In this document: positions 1 through 11,415 of the stretch, in pieces
Layout of the letters: every line of letters starts with the position of its first letter
Numbering within the stretch: the first letter of the stretch is position 1
From: Lactifluus volemus
Taxonomy: Eukaryota > Basidiomycota > Agaricomycetes > Russulales > Russulaceae
Length of the DNA stretch: 34,396 bases
Assembly: GCA_022376515.1 (NCBI GenBank)
Contig: WTXI01000360.1
Coordinates: 1 to 34,396, forward strand
Direction: 5' to 3'
The notes under the pieces: model-generated
What the model was told of the DNA's origin: nothing
What the model saw: the letters and a program-made list of their open reading frames with translations, nothing else
Databases searched by the model: none
Program-made: the position numbers and the translations under genes

Positions 1-1125
1 CTCATCGATTAACTGGCTTGGGGCGTTTGCCTATTTTTTGGCCGTCCCACTAACGCCGAACGGTAGATTCATGAACTTGTGATGATGCCGGCCAAGAACT
101 GAAATTACACTGAAAATGAACGGCGATAAAAAAACAAACACGGGATTATGTAACCTTTGAACTGCGGCCACAGGGAAAAATATGTCAAGTGGTACAGACA
201 TGACATTCTGGGAGGCCACAGACCTAACACTGGCACGTATTGAAGTCATCATCCTTTAAACCAGGACGCCAATTGGTACGCCGTACCTCTTCAAGTCATC
301 AGGGTCGAACGACAAGTCAGAGGTACTACTTCCCTTTCCGCCAGTTGTGTTCATGACTCCTTTTGCGATGTGTTCAAAATTGCGTTGGTTTGTCGGTCCA
401 ATCTTCCCGTGGCCACCGGACAAGCGACAACCCGACCCCAGGCTCGGCCTCTCCAGCCTCTCAATGGGGTCGAAAACCTTGTCCTAAGAGACTCGTGGCA
501 GGCATAGTAATAAGACCATTGTATGCTATCTTTCAATAGGCACGATGTCCAACTGAACGCCAGCATTTCGGCGACCACCTTGCACCTGCTGCTATGACAT
601 TTTGGGCCGTTTCTCTTGCGACAGCGAATAGCAGGGCTCTTGATTCCAGAAACTGTCAATAGATGTGCTATCCACAACGTCACGAGGGTGCATCTGATGG
701 CCCTGGTGGATGATTTCTCTTCCTGCAGCTAAATCTTTCAGATGAAGCCAAACGCCGTCGCTGACAATCACGATCACATCCTGCTCAGGTTCTACTATTG
801 CGCGTGTCAATGACTCGGAGATCACCTCGCGTTTCCTTCACAGTTCGAAGAAAAGGAAAGTGATCGTGCAGCCCATTCCCTGCGCGCTATGAGGCCTACT
901 TAGTACTTACCCGCCCCCTCTCGGTGGAACCCACTTGTTCCTCTGGCACAGCCCGTGTGAGGCCGATCATCTTTACCTTTTCCACCCTTTCCGCCGATCA
1001 TTCTCTCACTGACACCCGGGTGGAGCCAAGCCCCTGCCACAGTTTCGGATCATCTTGTCTGACGAGGTTGCCAGTCCGCTCTCACTTAGGGCTCCTCCTA
1101 TCCCACAGGTTGACTTCTGGCCACT
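1..1125. other. No confident gene; unassigned minus-strand open frames
   Basis: Nothing here matches a family I recognise. On the minus strand a frame without a start codon stays open from about 480 down to a stop near 253 (it contains DKVFDPIERLERPS), and a 77-residue frame lies at 592-825. They could be exons or remains of one minus-strand gene, but I could not join them with convincing splice sites. The right end leads into the broken DUF2235 copy A; a short stretch before its ATG resembles the upstream side of copy B. Confidence 0.25.
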
Positions 1126-2791
1126 ATGTCGAGACCACCTTCTACCAATGGCCCTCGTAAGCTGATCATAATTTTGATGGGATAGACTTTGATATGAAGA
1201 AGGTGTGTTTGTTACCCCCTTACAGGCACAGTGAGTGTTTCTAATCCATTTAACAGCTGTCAAATCTTCATAAATTGTGTGGGCTTTTCAACAATGGTTC
1301 AAAGTCTCAAGTAGTTACTTTCAAGTGAGAACCTTTTTTCCCAATCCAACTGTCTTCATATCTTCATACTTTCAAAGCCAGGATATCATTTCCTAATCTC
1401 CATCCATTTGACCATACTATACAACTGTCATAAAGAAACTGGACAAGCACCTTGATTGGTACCTCTCTGTGCACCTCCATGATGCATACAAATGGCTCAT
1501 GCAGGAGTACTGCATTGGGGACAAATCTTTTATTTGGTACTCTTCCTTTCAATACATGTTGCAAGTGATTTATATATTAGCAGGCATTGCTCGTGGTGCC
1601 TATCTTGCACGAGCTCTTGCAGGAATGCTATCTAAGGTGAGTTGTTCACTACCCCCAGATCCTGATGCCATTGAACCTAATGCATGCAGGTTGGCCTACT
1701 GAGAGAACGACATATGGATACTTCCTGTTCTATGTGGAGTCTACAAGTCTGAGAATCATTTACACAGTGCAGCTGTGATTAAGGCAAGCTTCTGCTTTGA
1801 AGTGACTGTTGAATTTTAGGTGTATGGCAAGTACCTACCTTCTGAGGATAAAATGGAGTGACATTGATAAGTTCTGGTCTGGTTTATGTACAGGAGACAG
1901 TCCCAAGCATTGGGTATAATTTGCACCAACCTTTGCCCTTTGCAAATGGTCATCAAACTATTCATGTATTTAGGCAAGCACTATCTCTTGATGAGGCAAG
2001 CAAATTCAAATAACCTCTTGCTGACATTCAATTTGACCTTTTCTTGGTAGTGTCAGATTGGCCCCCCAATCTTTTACCAAAATGAAGTTAAAAGATCAAT
2101 TCAGGAACAAGCTATTCCAGACTCATGGCCAGGGTCAGGTAACACACCTAAAACTGATATAAAAGAGGTGTGGTTCATTGGCTCCCATTCTGGTGTGTGA
2201 CATAATTGTGGACTTGTGGTTCTTCCACATATGTAAGCTGATGATAATAGATGTCAGTGGAGGGTCAGAGTCATGCAGATCTAATGGTGGTTATGCCATT
2301 TCAAACATATCACTAAGATGGATGATCCGGGAGATTGTGGCAGCAGGTCATCATGACTTGTTCCGAGATGACAATCGTTCACAGGAGTTCTATCCAAGGA
2401 TCACTGTCCCAGCACCATCACTGCTCACACAGCAAAGTCACCCAATGACTGGGGTGCAAGGGGAACCCTCAGACCCCTTAGATATTGATGACTTCAATGA
2501 AGGCATGGAGAAGTGAGTTCCAGACTTGAAGGTGAATTTCAAGTGTTGATGATGACACATGACAGCACCAATTCTGGTTGTGGACGAGTTGTGCCACCCA
2601 AACCTTTGTTCCACAACAGTGTTCAAAGGTACATGGCTCTGAACCCACAGTATAAACCCAAAGCAGTATATGTGCCTGGCACAGAAAAGTATGTCCTTGA
2701 GTGCTTGAGGGTCATCATTGGGTGTGGTATGGTAGTACAAATGTCATGTGCAATGTCATCAGATTATGAGATGGTTCTTTCATTGGCGCAG
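1126..2791 (+). pseudogene. DUF2235 (Tle1-like hydrolase fold) gene, copy A, broken
   Basis: This is a decayed relative of the intact gene at 30052-31689 (-), sharing its exon order and intron places. Family landmarks are seen in order: an N-terminal IIxFDG-like segment (exon 1), AYKWLMQEY, GIARGAYLARALAGMLSK (about 1583-1636), VGLL, TVPSIG, IKEVWFIGSHS, DVSGGS after a roughly 56-nt intron, NISLRWMIREIVAAGHH (about 2300-2350), and a C-terminal VPPKPLFHNSVQ / KPKAVYVPGT segment (2590-2690). Breaks seen against copy B: one base missing in exon 1 giving an early stop, an 18-nt loss and a 2-nt loss in exon 3, a stop in exon 5, and loss of the normal stop. The apparent stop after 'THSG/SHSG' is intron sequence, not a mutation. 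Base composition is AT-richer than the core genes. Function of fungal DUF2235 proteins is mostly unknown; the fold is that of alpha/beta-hydrolase phospholipases. Confidence 0.85.
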
Positions 2792-4553
2792 ATGACAAAT
2801 GAAAAATGAGCTGCCAGAAAAACTGTTGTCAGTCATCCTCATCCTGTGTACGATTTGTACTAGTTCCAATGTCTGGATACCAGCTCAGTCTGTCAAAGAA
2901 CACCTTGTGCTCTTGCAATCACACTTTCACAATAGTCATACTTGTCATCTATCGGGAACGAAGGAGCAAGAAAATCCTAGGCCACCGCCTTGTCAGTGTC
3001 CTTCTGGAACAGGCATAATATTATGCAGGGACAAGTTAGCATGCAAGTCAACAAATCGAGACTAAAGGGACATTAGCGTGAAGATAACGACAAGATCTCG
3101 GAAGACATGTCATATGAGCTGCTTTACATCTCGTTTCCTCCTTCATACGTTCAGTCTCCATCTGATCATCCTGCGCAGCTTGGAGAGCAACTTGCTCCGC
3201 CTGCGACGCAGCCTGCATATCTTGCATGAATTCCGATTAGGCCATCTCAGAGCAGAGAAGGGCGCTGCTGTAACTGAACAGTGTGTGGCACGTGCTGACC
3301 CTTCTGCTAAAATTGAGGTCTACGAAAGCAAGCGGCGGTCCTCTGCAGACCACTCAGACCACTCGACGGATGGGCTAGATTCAGACTCTGACCGTGAGAT
3401 GGCTCTGGTGGTTACGCGCGTCGCGGTACGAGCACAGGATGTCCTCATGTTCCTTGGAGAGCGACTCGAGCCCCGCGCCTGTGATGACGATGCCCTGCGC
3501 TGGTCGCATGACGCTTCGACCACGGCCTCGACCTTCTCCCGCTCCCCTTTCCCTTCTTCTGGTACAGAGTTCGTTTGTTTTTTGACCCAAGAGATTAGAG
3601 ACATGGTGCACTGCGGCCGTTCAAGATGATGCCCGCCTACACGGCGATCGCAACGGCGGTGGCAGGATTATCATCGGTGCCGCATATCCTGAAGGGGTGC
3701 TGCAGATTCATTGCTCTGCTCACTAGAGAGCTCGAGGAAGCCTTGATCCTCTCAGAGCACGACATCAACAGAAGTGGCACATCCGGGTGTTGAGGTAGCA
3801 GTAGCAGCAGGGAGGGGGGGGGGTCCGAGGTTCATCCACTTCAGGCTGTCAGTCTCACTGTCAGGAATATTGGAGGTGGCACTCACTCTCGCGTGAACTT
3901 CCTTGCGCTGATTCATCGATGCCACCTTGCTTCCCAGTGATTGGGCGGTGAGCGTCCGTGGAACAATTTTCGACGCGACGCTTTTGGGTGGACGACACAC
4001 ACATAGCCCCTGTCGCTGGCGAATGGCTCCCCTCAATAGTGAGGAACGAATAAGGGAAAAGGGAAGGGCGCTAGTTGGAACGATCCAAGTGGGCAAAAGT
4101 GAAAAGGGTAAGTGGAGGCTGTGGAGGGCGGCGTCATCTCCAAACCCCGACTATTTACCAATTAAGATTCAGAGACTAATAACTAGTAGGACTGCCAGAC
4201 AAACCGGTAATAGACGATACCGCAATCTTGGTGCTGATGGATTCGATAAACTTTGGAGAATTAGGAGCATTAATGAGTGCCACATCCGCCTACAGCAGCT
4301 CATGTACTTCAAGTTCTCATGTACCTGCTCCACGGCCATGGGAGCTCATTCGAATCGGCAACAATATCACATTACCTTTGGCGGCGCACAATCTTTTATG
4401 CTAGAGGTGTCTTCTATTCTACGGCCATGTGCGGTGGGAGTCCACACGACGATGACACCGCTCGCAGCCGCGGCTACTACAGTATACGATGACGAATTGT
4501 CACAGACATGAAACCTCTTATCGTACACCTAGCAATAAAATGAAAAATAACCT
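2792..4553. other. Gene-poor stretch with weak minus-strand coding traces
   Basis: No gene I can name. Minus-strand frames look somewhat protein-like: 3752-4096 (114 residues from an ATG), 3320-3611 (Ser/Arg/Glu-rich, two overlapping frames), and about 3080-3240, where a Gln/Glu/Ala-rich stretch with coiled-coil character (contains MQAASQAEQVALQAAQ) is cut by a stop. They may be exons of one unknown or decaying minus-strand gene. The plus-strand 183-residue frame over 3078-3629 is antisense to them and has no family look. A run of ten G lies near 3814-3823. Confidence 0.25.
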
Positions 4554-5933
4554 CTATAGTCGGCCATGATGCATGGCTTCGCTAATCAGCAGTTCTGACG
4601 AACGTGTTGCATCCAATTCGATATCCATGTACGCCCCGGGGACTAACTCCCTGCTCCCTGCGTGGCCCACAACAGCTAGACCAGGATTGCCATCACCCAA
4701 GTAGGGGCAGTGGAGGCCCAAAACTGGACGTCTGCGTCTGGCGAGATCTGTTGTTGAGGGAAAAAAAACCCTTTCGGCCGTGGTGGCATTATCACCACAA
4801 CGGATGAAGCCCACTTTCTTGAGATCGTCGAGTACGAGCTTCTTCAGCTCCTCGCTACAATCCATTATGCTTGGCAGACATGACAAGTACTTCACCATTG
4901 TCTTCCTTCCGTCTCCAATGCAAGAGGCAAGTGGTGGCAATGCCAGCCCTTTGTACACGAGTGCCCCATTGACATCTCTGCTACCCCGGCTGTGAGTCCC
5001 CCATAGAGGGGCCAAGGGGCTGCAAAACTTGTCGCGCAGGCTGCCAAGTGTACCCAAGTCGCGCGTCCCATTCATTGCAGCAGGGAGTAATCACCTTTGG
5101 CCTCGCAGAGGGTCGTGAACGCATCGGAAAGCGTGTCGATGGTTGGGTCAGCTGTACACTGGGATGGGCATTTCGTGATCATGGCGTACAAATAGCTTCC
5201 CCGTGCCAGACCCGCATCCACATACTTGACAAGACTCGGAACGCCGAACGCTCCCCGAACGCCGCCGTAAACCAATCTGCAAACTATATCCTCGAATGAG
5301 TCGAGAAATGGGTAGTGGGTGCGGAAGCGGAAAACGGAAAGTTCGTTCCGTTTCCTGAAGGTTTCGAGAAAGTGTCCGAAGGAGTTAGCCAATCGTAATT
5401 GTCGATATTCTCACCGACAAAGTATAACCGTTTGCTGTTTACGACTTCCTGATATGTCCGCACGCCGCGGATCCAGGGATCCTTCTCTGAAAGTGTCCAG
5501 CACGGAGGAATCGGGGAATGCTCCTTCGCCTTGGCTCCAAGTGCCATCGCATCGAACGCGTGAATTCTCGGAGAGTACCGCGATCACTTGTGCGGTGTGG
5601 CCGTAGATGAGCCCCATGCTTTCAACCGTCGCGCGTTTGTGCTGGTGATCGAATGACATGCTGAAATGTCCTGTTAGTTCCTTCTGCATGGGTGATTTCG
5701 CAAGACAGTGTGCAACTCCGGGAGCGTGTGGTCTGAGACATCATGGTTTCGCTGGACATTGGGTCGGGGGCGCGTCTTGTTCTCCACACGTAAGAGACGC
5801 AGGTGTACTCGGGCACCTCTACACCATCGGAGAGAATGTCGAGGGGCTCAGTGATGGACCATTGACAACTTTCTAATTCGAAACTGGGTCCTGTATGGTC
5901 GATAGGAGTCTCATTGAGAAGTCGGAATTCCAT
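4554..5933 (-). pseudogene. HET-domain (heterokaryon incompatibility) gene, frameshifted
   Basis: Read from 5933 downward, the frames together give a HET-type protein: MEFRLLNETPIDHTGPSFEL at the start, then YTCVSYVW (usual YxxLSYxWG), SDHTLPELHTVLRNHP, ESMGLIYGHTAQVIAVLS, PWIRGVRTYQEVVNSKRLYF (the family's PWxxRxWTxQE region), HYPFLDSFEDIVCRLVYGG, LYAMI and CEAKGDYS. No single frame carries them: I count at least six frame changes, several at short homopolymers, and most do not coincide with plausible intron ends. The Gly of the SYxWG motif reads Arg (VWRT). HET domains trigger cell death after fusion of unlike fungal cells; this copy looks inactive. A real gene with many sequence errors is the alternative. 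The 173-residue minus frame at 4554-5075 is its C-terminal part. Confidence 0.75.
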
Positions 5934-6122
5934 CAGAATGTGGTCGGTTGCGTTCGCAGTTGGAAAGATTCAGGAACCCGACGTGTCGGGGATAGAACGA
6001 CTCGATGGTCTAGCGTTGGCCCCCTACGCTCTGTTGTGGTCAATAGCGAAGAGAAAAACTGCAAGATCTCCAGGATTGGAACAATAGTTCCCTTCTGTAG
6101 AGATGCCAAGCGCCTGAGAACT

Positions 6123-6148
6123 GCATGCCGTTAGCACGTACGGCATGC
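6123..6148. repeat. Perfect 9-bp inverted repeat (stem-loop)
   Basis: GCATGCCGT at 6123-6131 and ACGGCATGC at 6140-6148 are exact reverse complements around an 8-nt loop. It lies in the roughly 800-bp gap between the broken HET gene and the 6738-7746 gene, where I see no other feature. It may be a chance palindrome or a protein-binding site; it is not followed by a T run, so nothing marks it as a terminator. Confidence 0.5.
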
Positions 6149-6737
6149 ACCTACACTACGGTTGTGACGAGGGAGTGCCGTAAGCGAAGGTGTAAAGGTT
6201 AGTACCGCAGGCTGTAGGGTATAGGCCCCGCAGTGGAGGTCACCTGAGAATCACGCGTCTTCACCGTGTATGTGAGGCTACAGATGAACAATGAATAGGC
6301 GTAAGGGCATACAGTACGTACATATACACATGGAGCCGAATACCTTGGCACTCAGTGCCGAGATCCTAAGAATATTAATAAGCTGTCACCTGATACAAAG
6401 CGTCCAGACATGCACAATACACGGGGTGATGGAATCTTTCCTCGCTGTTCCACTGGAGCCTGGTACCCGGAACAGGAAGAAGGCACGGAGTTCTAAAGAT
6501 AGATAACAAAACGAGACCTTGAAAAAAAAAAGGAAAGCAGACTGCCGCGGTGTGACTGCAGGTCAACACGCGAAGTCCGTACCTCAATCTAAGCGCGCAG
6601 CACCATGGTTTGTCCGCCCTTCATCGACGCTCCCTGGAGAAATCCACTCGTGGGTCCTCAGACGCATGCGCATGAAAAGCGGGTCCGAGTCGTGAATTAA
6701 GGCAATGACATGGAAACAATGCGCCCATGGGCATCAT

Positions 6738-7746
6738 TCAGGCCCACATCGCGACCTTGGTGAATACGATGCCTCCCCGTCCGTCTGAATTTGCGATAAA
6801 GAGCGCTCCAAGACGAGTAGCTGTGGAAACATCGAAAGAACACCGGTCAACTGTATGAAGATTGACAAACAGGTTAGAGAGTACCGTCTGGAACCCCTTC
6901 GGGCCCTTCCTCTCCACAAAGTGTTGTCACGAGGCCCGCCGCGCGGAAGGCGGCGCGCACCTGACCGTATGTGCCTTTGAAGAGACCCTGGCGGGTCTTC
7001 ATGAGACGCGCGTCTCCGCTCTGAGCGCCGGTGCTCTCTTCTGTCTCGAACTTCTTTGTGGGTCTTGGCGGTTCTTCCATCCCTGCGGCCAGTACGGCCT
7101 TTGAGATGGCCCTACTCAGGCGGTGTAGCCTTGACCGCGTGGCTTTCTCGAAACCGGCTTGCGTCGGTCCGACCGTCTCTGGATGGATCGGGGGTGACGA
7201 CGAAGTCTCAGATGGAGCATCAGAAGTCATCAGGGGTGTTGGAAATTGAATGTATAACCCGCCCGTGCGGTGCGACAGACCATCTTCATCTTCTGATGGG
7301 GCCATGGGCATCGTAAGCGTAACCGCACGTGCAGCTTCCAACTCGACAAGTGTTTCTTCTGATGCGCTGAAGATCTTGAAGTGCCTGTTGGACGAGTTGC
7401 GCGCGTCTGCGGCAAAAGCTGCATTTCGGCGGATTACCGGGCGGGACTCTAGGTCCTCCTCTGCTGATGTCTTTTTAGCATTTGCGATGAATGACGTTTT
7501 TCTGCTAAACAACTTGAGAGACTTGCTCCGCACGGGTAAGGGTATAGATGGTAAAGGTTTGGGTGTGCTGGTAGCGGGCAGGGTATTGGATCTCGAGAGG
7601 GACGGCTTTGGTACGAGGTCCGATATATGGTAGATAACATCGGCATGAACCACAGGGGGGCGGGGTCCAACGGAAACGTTCGCAAATTCGACGACGTACG
7701 GGATCCCGTAAGGTGTGACTCTTATTTCGGTGTTGGGGAGCGTCAT
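6738..7746 (-). CDS. Hypothetical Ser/Pro-rich protein, about 314 aa, two exons
   Basis: I do not recognise this protein. Exon 1 is 7746-6885, starting MTLPNTEIRVTPYGIPYVVE. A 64-nt intron (6884-6821, GT...AG, with CTAAC inside) leads to exon 2, 6820-6738, which ends LFIANSDGRGGIVFTKVAMW. Without the splice the frame stops three codons later. Residues 1-40 look folded, 45-220 are rich in Ser, Pro and Thr with basic patches (for instance LPVRSKSLKLFSRK), and the C-terminal 90 residues are compact again (QGLFKGTYGQVRAAFRAAGL). No signal peptide or membrane segment is evident. A one-exon 290-residue form is the alternative. It stands alone; the next gene (9061) is divergent, about 1.3 kb away. 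Confidence 0.6.
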
Positions 7747-9060
7747 AAGGTAAGGTTTGGGAAGGGTGAATAGGTAGTGAGGGCTATGCGATAAGGCTTA
7801 AAATTGGGGTGTCCAAAGGCAAACGGTGAGGTGAATGTATGTATGTATGAAGGTGCGCGATAGAATTGACCTGAGAGGGAGAAGGGAAGGGGACATGCGA
7901 GACAGCGCTCATCATATGGATCAGTCCACGAGGAAGACACGTTGTATGGGCCACGACCTCTACGCACGCAGAAAGCGTGAGACACAAGTAAAACTGGAGC
8001 TGAACGCGTCCTATATCAGCTGTTGGAGATCGTCTGAAATTTGTCCATAAGCACAGTGTGAACGGACATGGGACGAAGAAATTTCACTATTGCGTGTAAG
8101 GTTAGAGACGATCATGCAGAAACAGGAAGACGTCTGCCCAATCATTGGACGCCGAGTAAAAGCGGGACATCTCGCAGGCTTGTCGGAGCCCTTGGGTGTA
8201 TCTGTTTGTAAGAATGGGGTCTGAATGACGTGCTGAAGGCTGGGTGTTGCTAGTGTCTTGAGGCCAGCGAGGCGGCGTGACACGTTCATGCCTTATCAAC
8301 CGAAATGGGGTGCGATTACTCCGACAATTCTGACCACGGAAAGAACGGGAATGAGGCTGTTATGATTTAATGAGACTCGTACAGGGCAGGAAAGAGTTTG
8401 AGTTTCGAGGGTACCTAAGTGAGTTGTTATCGCTTGGCATGGGTGTGGGTGCCACCGTCGTGTCGGATTGTACGTTAATCACGAGTGTGGCGCCTTTCCA
8501 AATAAGGGTACCGACCTACGAAGGCAGACGAGTTTTTCAAAAAAGGCAAGCGACGAGCGATTTGTGCCCAAAATTAGCTCCAAAGGAAAAGTAACGCCAC
8601 TCGTAACAGGGCGCTCGAAGCGGTTTGGTCAGCCTAACTCCTGGTAAATATTCAAAAGAGGATAGCAGATAGCAAAGTGACTGAGAAGAAACGGAAAAAA
8701 GAAACTAGGATCGGATTACGTGAAACCATCGATGGCAAGTACGGTAAAAGGAAACTAACTGGTACTCAACCAAAGGCTGATAATTATCGACGAGGAGGAC
8801 GAGGAGTGAGCCGGTGGTCGGAATAGTGGAGAGTGGGTCAAGCTATAAATGAAAAAGGCAGGTAGCCAATCGGTGGTGATGTCATCGGCGAGTTCCTTTT
8901 TAAAGGGAGACCACTGATCACACAAAAAAATGAAAAGGAACAAAATACCCACTCGGTCATTTTCACCTCTCCTTGATCCTCTCAAACCTATAAAAGGTGC
9001 CCGGATCGTGTGAGCACCCTCCCCCATCCCCACTGATACCATTTTTCATTCTCCTTCCTC
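7747..9060. other. Divergent intergenic region, 1.3 kb, no gene seen
   Basis: It separates the minus-strand hypothetical gene from the DUF89 gene and must hold both promoters. I see a short GTAT repeat near 7838-7850, a GAG/GAC-rich run near 8790-8806 and A-rich tracts. Small open frames on both strands (up to about 95 codons) overlap one another and show no family resemblance or splice support. Confidence 0.5.
8989..8995 (+). promoter_or_regulatory. TATA box of the DUF89 gene
   Basis: TATAAAA lies 66 bases before the ATG at 9061 and is followed by a pyrimidine-rich stretch (CTCCCCCATCC, then TTCATTCTCCTTCCTC) running up to the start codon, a common layout of fungal core promoters. The start site itself cannot be fixed from sequence. 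Confidence 0.6.
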
Positions 9061-11079
9061 ATGGCCTCACTAGCTCTCGACTTTGACTCACCCAACTTTG
9101 AATACTTCCCTCCAACACCCTCTCCGTCAGACGACGAGTCTGGATCCGTAAAACTTACGACAGAGTGTCGCTCATCAATGTCTAACGGTGCCCTCAAACC
9201 TTCCCCTGCCGCCAAGCCTGGCGCTGGTCCCACACCCTCAAAGGTGACCCTCCATCTAGGCCACCTTCCATCGAAGAAGGATATCAAAGGTCCCTGGCCA
9301 CGTACCCCTACTCGCGTAAGCTCCTCGATTGTTCATCTAATACTTTTAGAGGCTAATGCATCAGATATCCTAGGTTGACCCAAATAACCCTCCGTGGCCA
9401 GCCTACCGCGGATATCATGAGTACTCGTTCGCCCACGCCACCATGGGCGTCCGCCTCCCAACCATTCTGGGTAAAGCCATTGACGATGCCACCCGCACTC
9501 TAAATGATCAATCCTCCGAGGAGAAGATCGTCGATTTGGTCCAATGTATAGAACGCATGGACGTTCTGATGCAAGACTTGTCTGGTAATCAGAAGCTCCG
9601 ACCTATCATCGACGACGGCGAGGCAGACGTCGCCTTGTGGAATAAGGAAATTGCCAAGTATTTCCAGGGTTTGTCCGCTACGTTATCATCACATGTAACC
9701 TACTGACGAATTTCTTAGGGAAGGATTTCATGAATGCTCCTGGCTTTTTGCCGAGGCTTACAAGTATCGTCGTTTGCGTGAAGCGTTTACTGTCAGCAAA
9801 TTCTGGGGTGACTACGACGTATTTTATAGACAGAAGGTGATAATGCCACTTCGATATCATCGATGTTATTGACATAATTTCGGTCAGTGCGATACCTTCT
9901 CTCGCTCATCCGATGCCGTCTTCGAGCTGTCGATGCGGTTTGCCGAGCCCTTCACACAGTCTGGTAAATCACCGGAGGCAAGATCAGAAGCCGAGCGCCT
10001 CATGTTCCTCGAGTTGACGCAAGGTTTGCAACTTCCTGATGTTGAATATATGCTCGTATATTCACCAATTGCCATCCTTTCAGTTTGCCTCTGGGGGAAC
10101 TCCACTGATCTTTCGCTGCTTATCAATATGACCGAGGATCAAATCAAGTCATTGCAGTCCACTGGCGGTGATCACCTTGCTGCGACTGAGAAGAACATCC
10201 TTGGAAATCATCTGAGCCAACTATGGGAAACCGTAAAGGACAATCGGGATAAGACAAACGGACGGATCGATTTTGTCCTTGATAATGCCGGCTTTGAACT
10301 GTACTGCGATTGTGTTTATGGTCCGTATGTTATCGTGCTCACTGTTAGCGTCACCTGAATTGCGATGACAGCCGACTTCCTCATTCAAAGTGGCCTAGCG
10401 AAGCAAATCCGTTTCCATGGCAAGCGATACCCCTGGTTTGTTTCGGATGTGACCAGAAAGGACTGGGAGTGGCTCCTCAACTCGATGGTCTACGGCCACC
10501 TCTTCCCAAAGGCAACCGAACAAGAGCGTGAGTCTCTGCGCCGTCTTGGCCTGCGCTGGAAGGTACGCGAGCTACGTCTCAGCATTGAGGTTCAGGCACT
10601 CACTTCTCCGTGTACGTAGCAATACGAGCGCGAAGGCAAGTGGGTTTACGAGCAACACCCATTCTGGTGTACCGGCTACACCTTCTGGGAGCTGCACAGC
10701 GAGGCACCAGATCTTTTCTTGCATCTGTCACGTTCGGACCTTGTCTTCTTCAAGGGTGACTTGAACCACCGCAAGCTCACATATGATTGCGCTGCACCCG
10801 CATCGACGCCTTTTGATATCGCCATCGGTCCCATGGCGAGCGCTGCAGGAGCCCCGAAAGTCTGTTCGCTTCGCACCATTAAGAGTGATGTCGTCGTTGG
10901 CCTTGAGAGCGACGAGACCGCGGAAAGACTCGATAAGGAGGAACCCGGTTGGAAGATCAGTGGTAAATATGTAAGCCATTTGTTTTCAGCACTGTGTCCA
11001 ATGGTATTCAGTTTTGATTTTCTAGGCTGTCGTACTACTCTCCGAGGGACGGCCCGGGGAGAAAGTACGCTTCGCATAG
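9061..11079 (+). CDS. DUF89 / ARMT1-like damage-control phosphatase
   Basis: Eight exons: 9061-9315, 9374-9668, 9719-9836, 9888-10023, 10084-10320, 10372-10562, 10620-10970, 11026-11079; about 545 residues, typical for the fungal subfamily III (Hrt2/ARMT1 group). These are metal-dependent phosphatases thought to remove damaged sugar phosphates; a methyltransferase role has also been claimed. Seen: PWPAYRGYHEYSFAHAT near the N-terminus, NAPWLFAEAYKYRRL, the metal-site motif FVLDNAGFEL (about residues 331-340), FHGKRYPWFVSDV, and FFKGDLNHRKLTYD (about 453-466; usual GDLNYRKL). The first 60 residues look disordered. Exon 3 needs one extra base: the frame reads NAP, then WLFAEAY one frame over, exactly at GCTCC/TGG, as if CCC had become CC. 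That may be a sequence error or a recent inactivating deletion. All other exon phases close perfectly. Confidence 0.9.
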
Positions 11080-11415
11080 AAATTCAAATTCCTTTGCTTC
11101 GTCTATATGCTGTACTACGGACGATCATAATTTCATCAATCTCATGAAAGCGCAATCAGGTTGTTTTTATTTCTTGTAACTGTTACGTATATTTCACTGC
11201 GTCAGTTATGTCCAGTACCACTCCATATGCGTTTTCGTCCCACATTAACCATTCCTGACATTGGGGTCTCCCCTTGTGTAGTTCAATCATGCACCAGTAA
11301 TTCAATGTCATGCAGTGATCATGAGCGAACAAGAGACAAATGGAACGAGATGGAATACTTACCACTGCTTCAAAGTCCAGTCTTCAAGTTACCCTCAGCG
11401 GCGAGGTCGTACAAC

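Noticed and set aside
2178..2240. Stop codon soon after the HSG residues in DUF2235 copy A, first read as a nonsense mutation
   Set aside because: It lies in a roughly 56-nt intron that also exists in the intact copy; the splice joins SHS to DV(S/G)GG.
3078..3629. 183-codon plus-strand frame
   Set aside because: No family look, mixed composition, and overlaps more protein-like minus-strand traces.
7250..7633. 127-codon plus-strand frame
   Set aside because: Antisense shadow of the hypothetical gene at 6738-7746.
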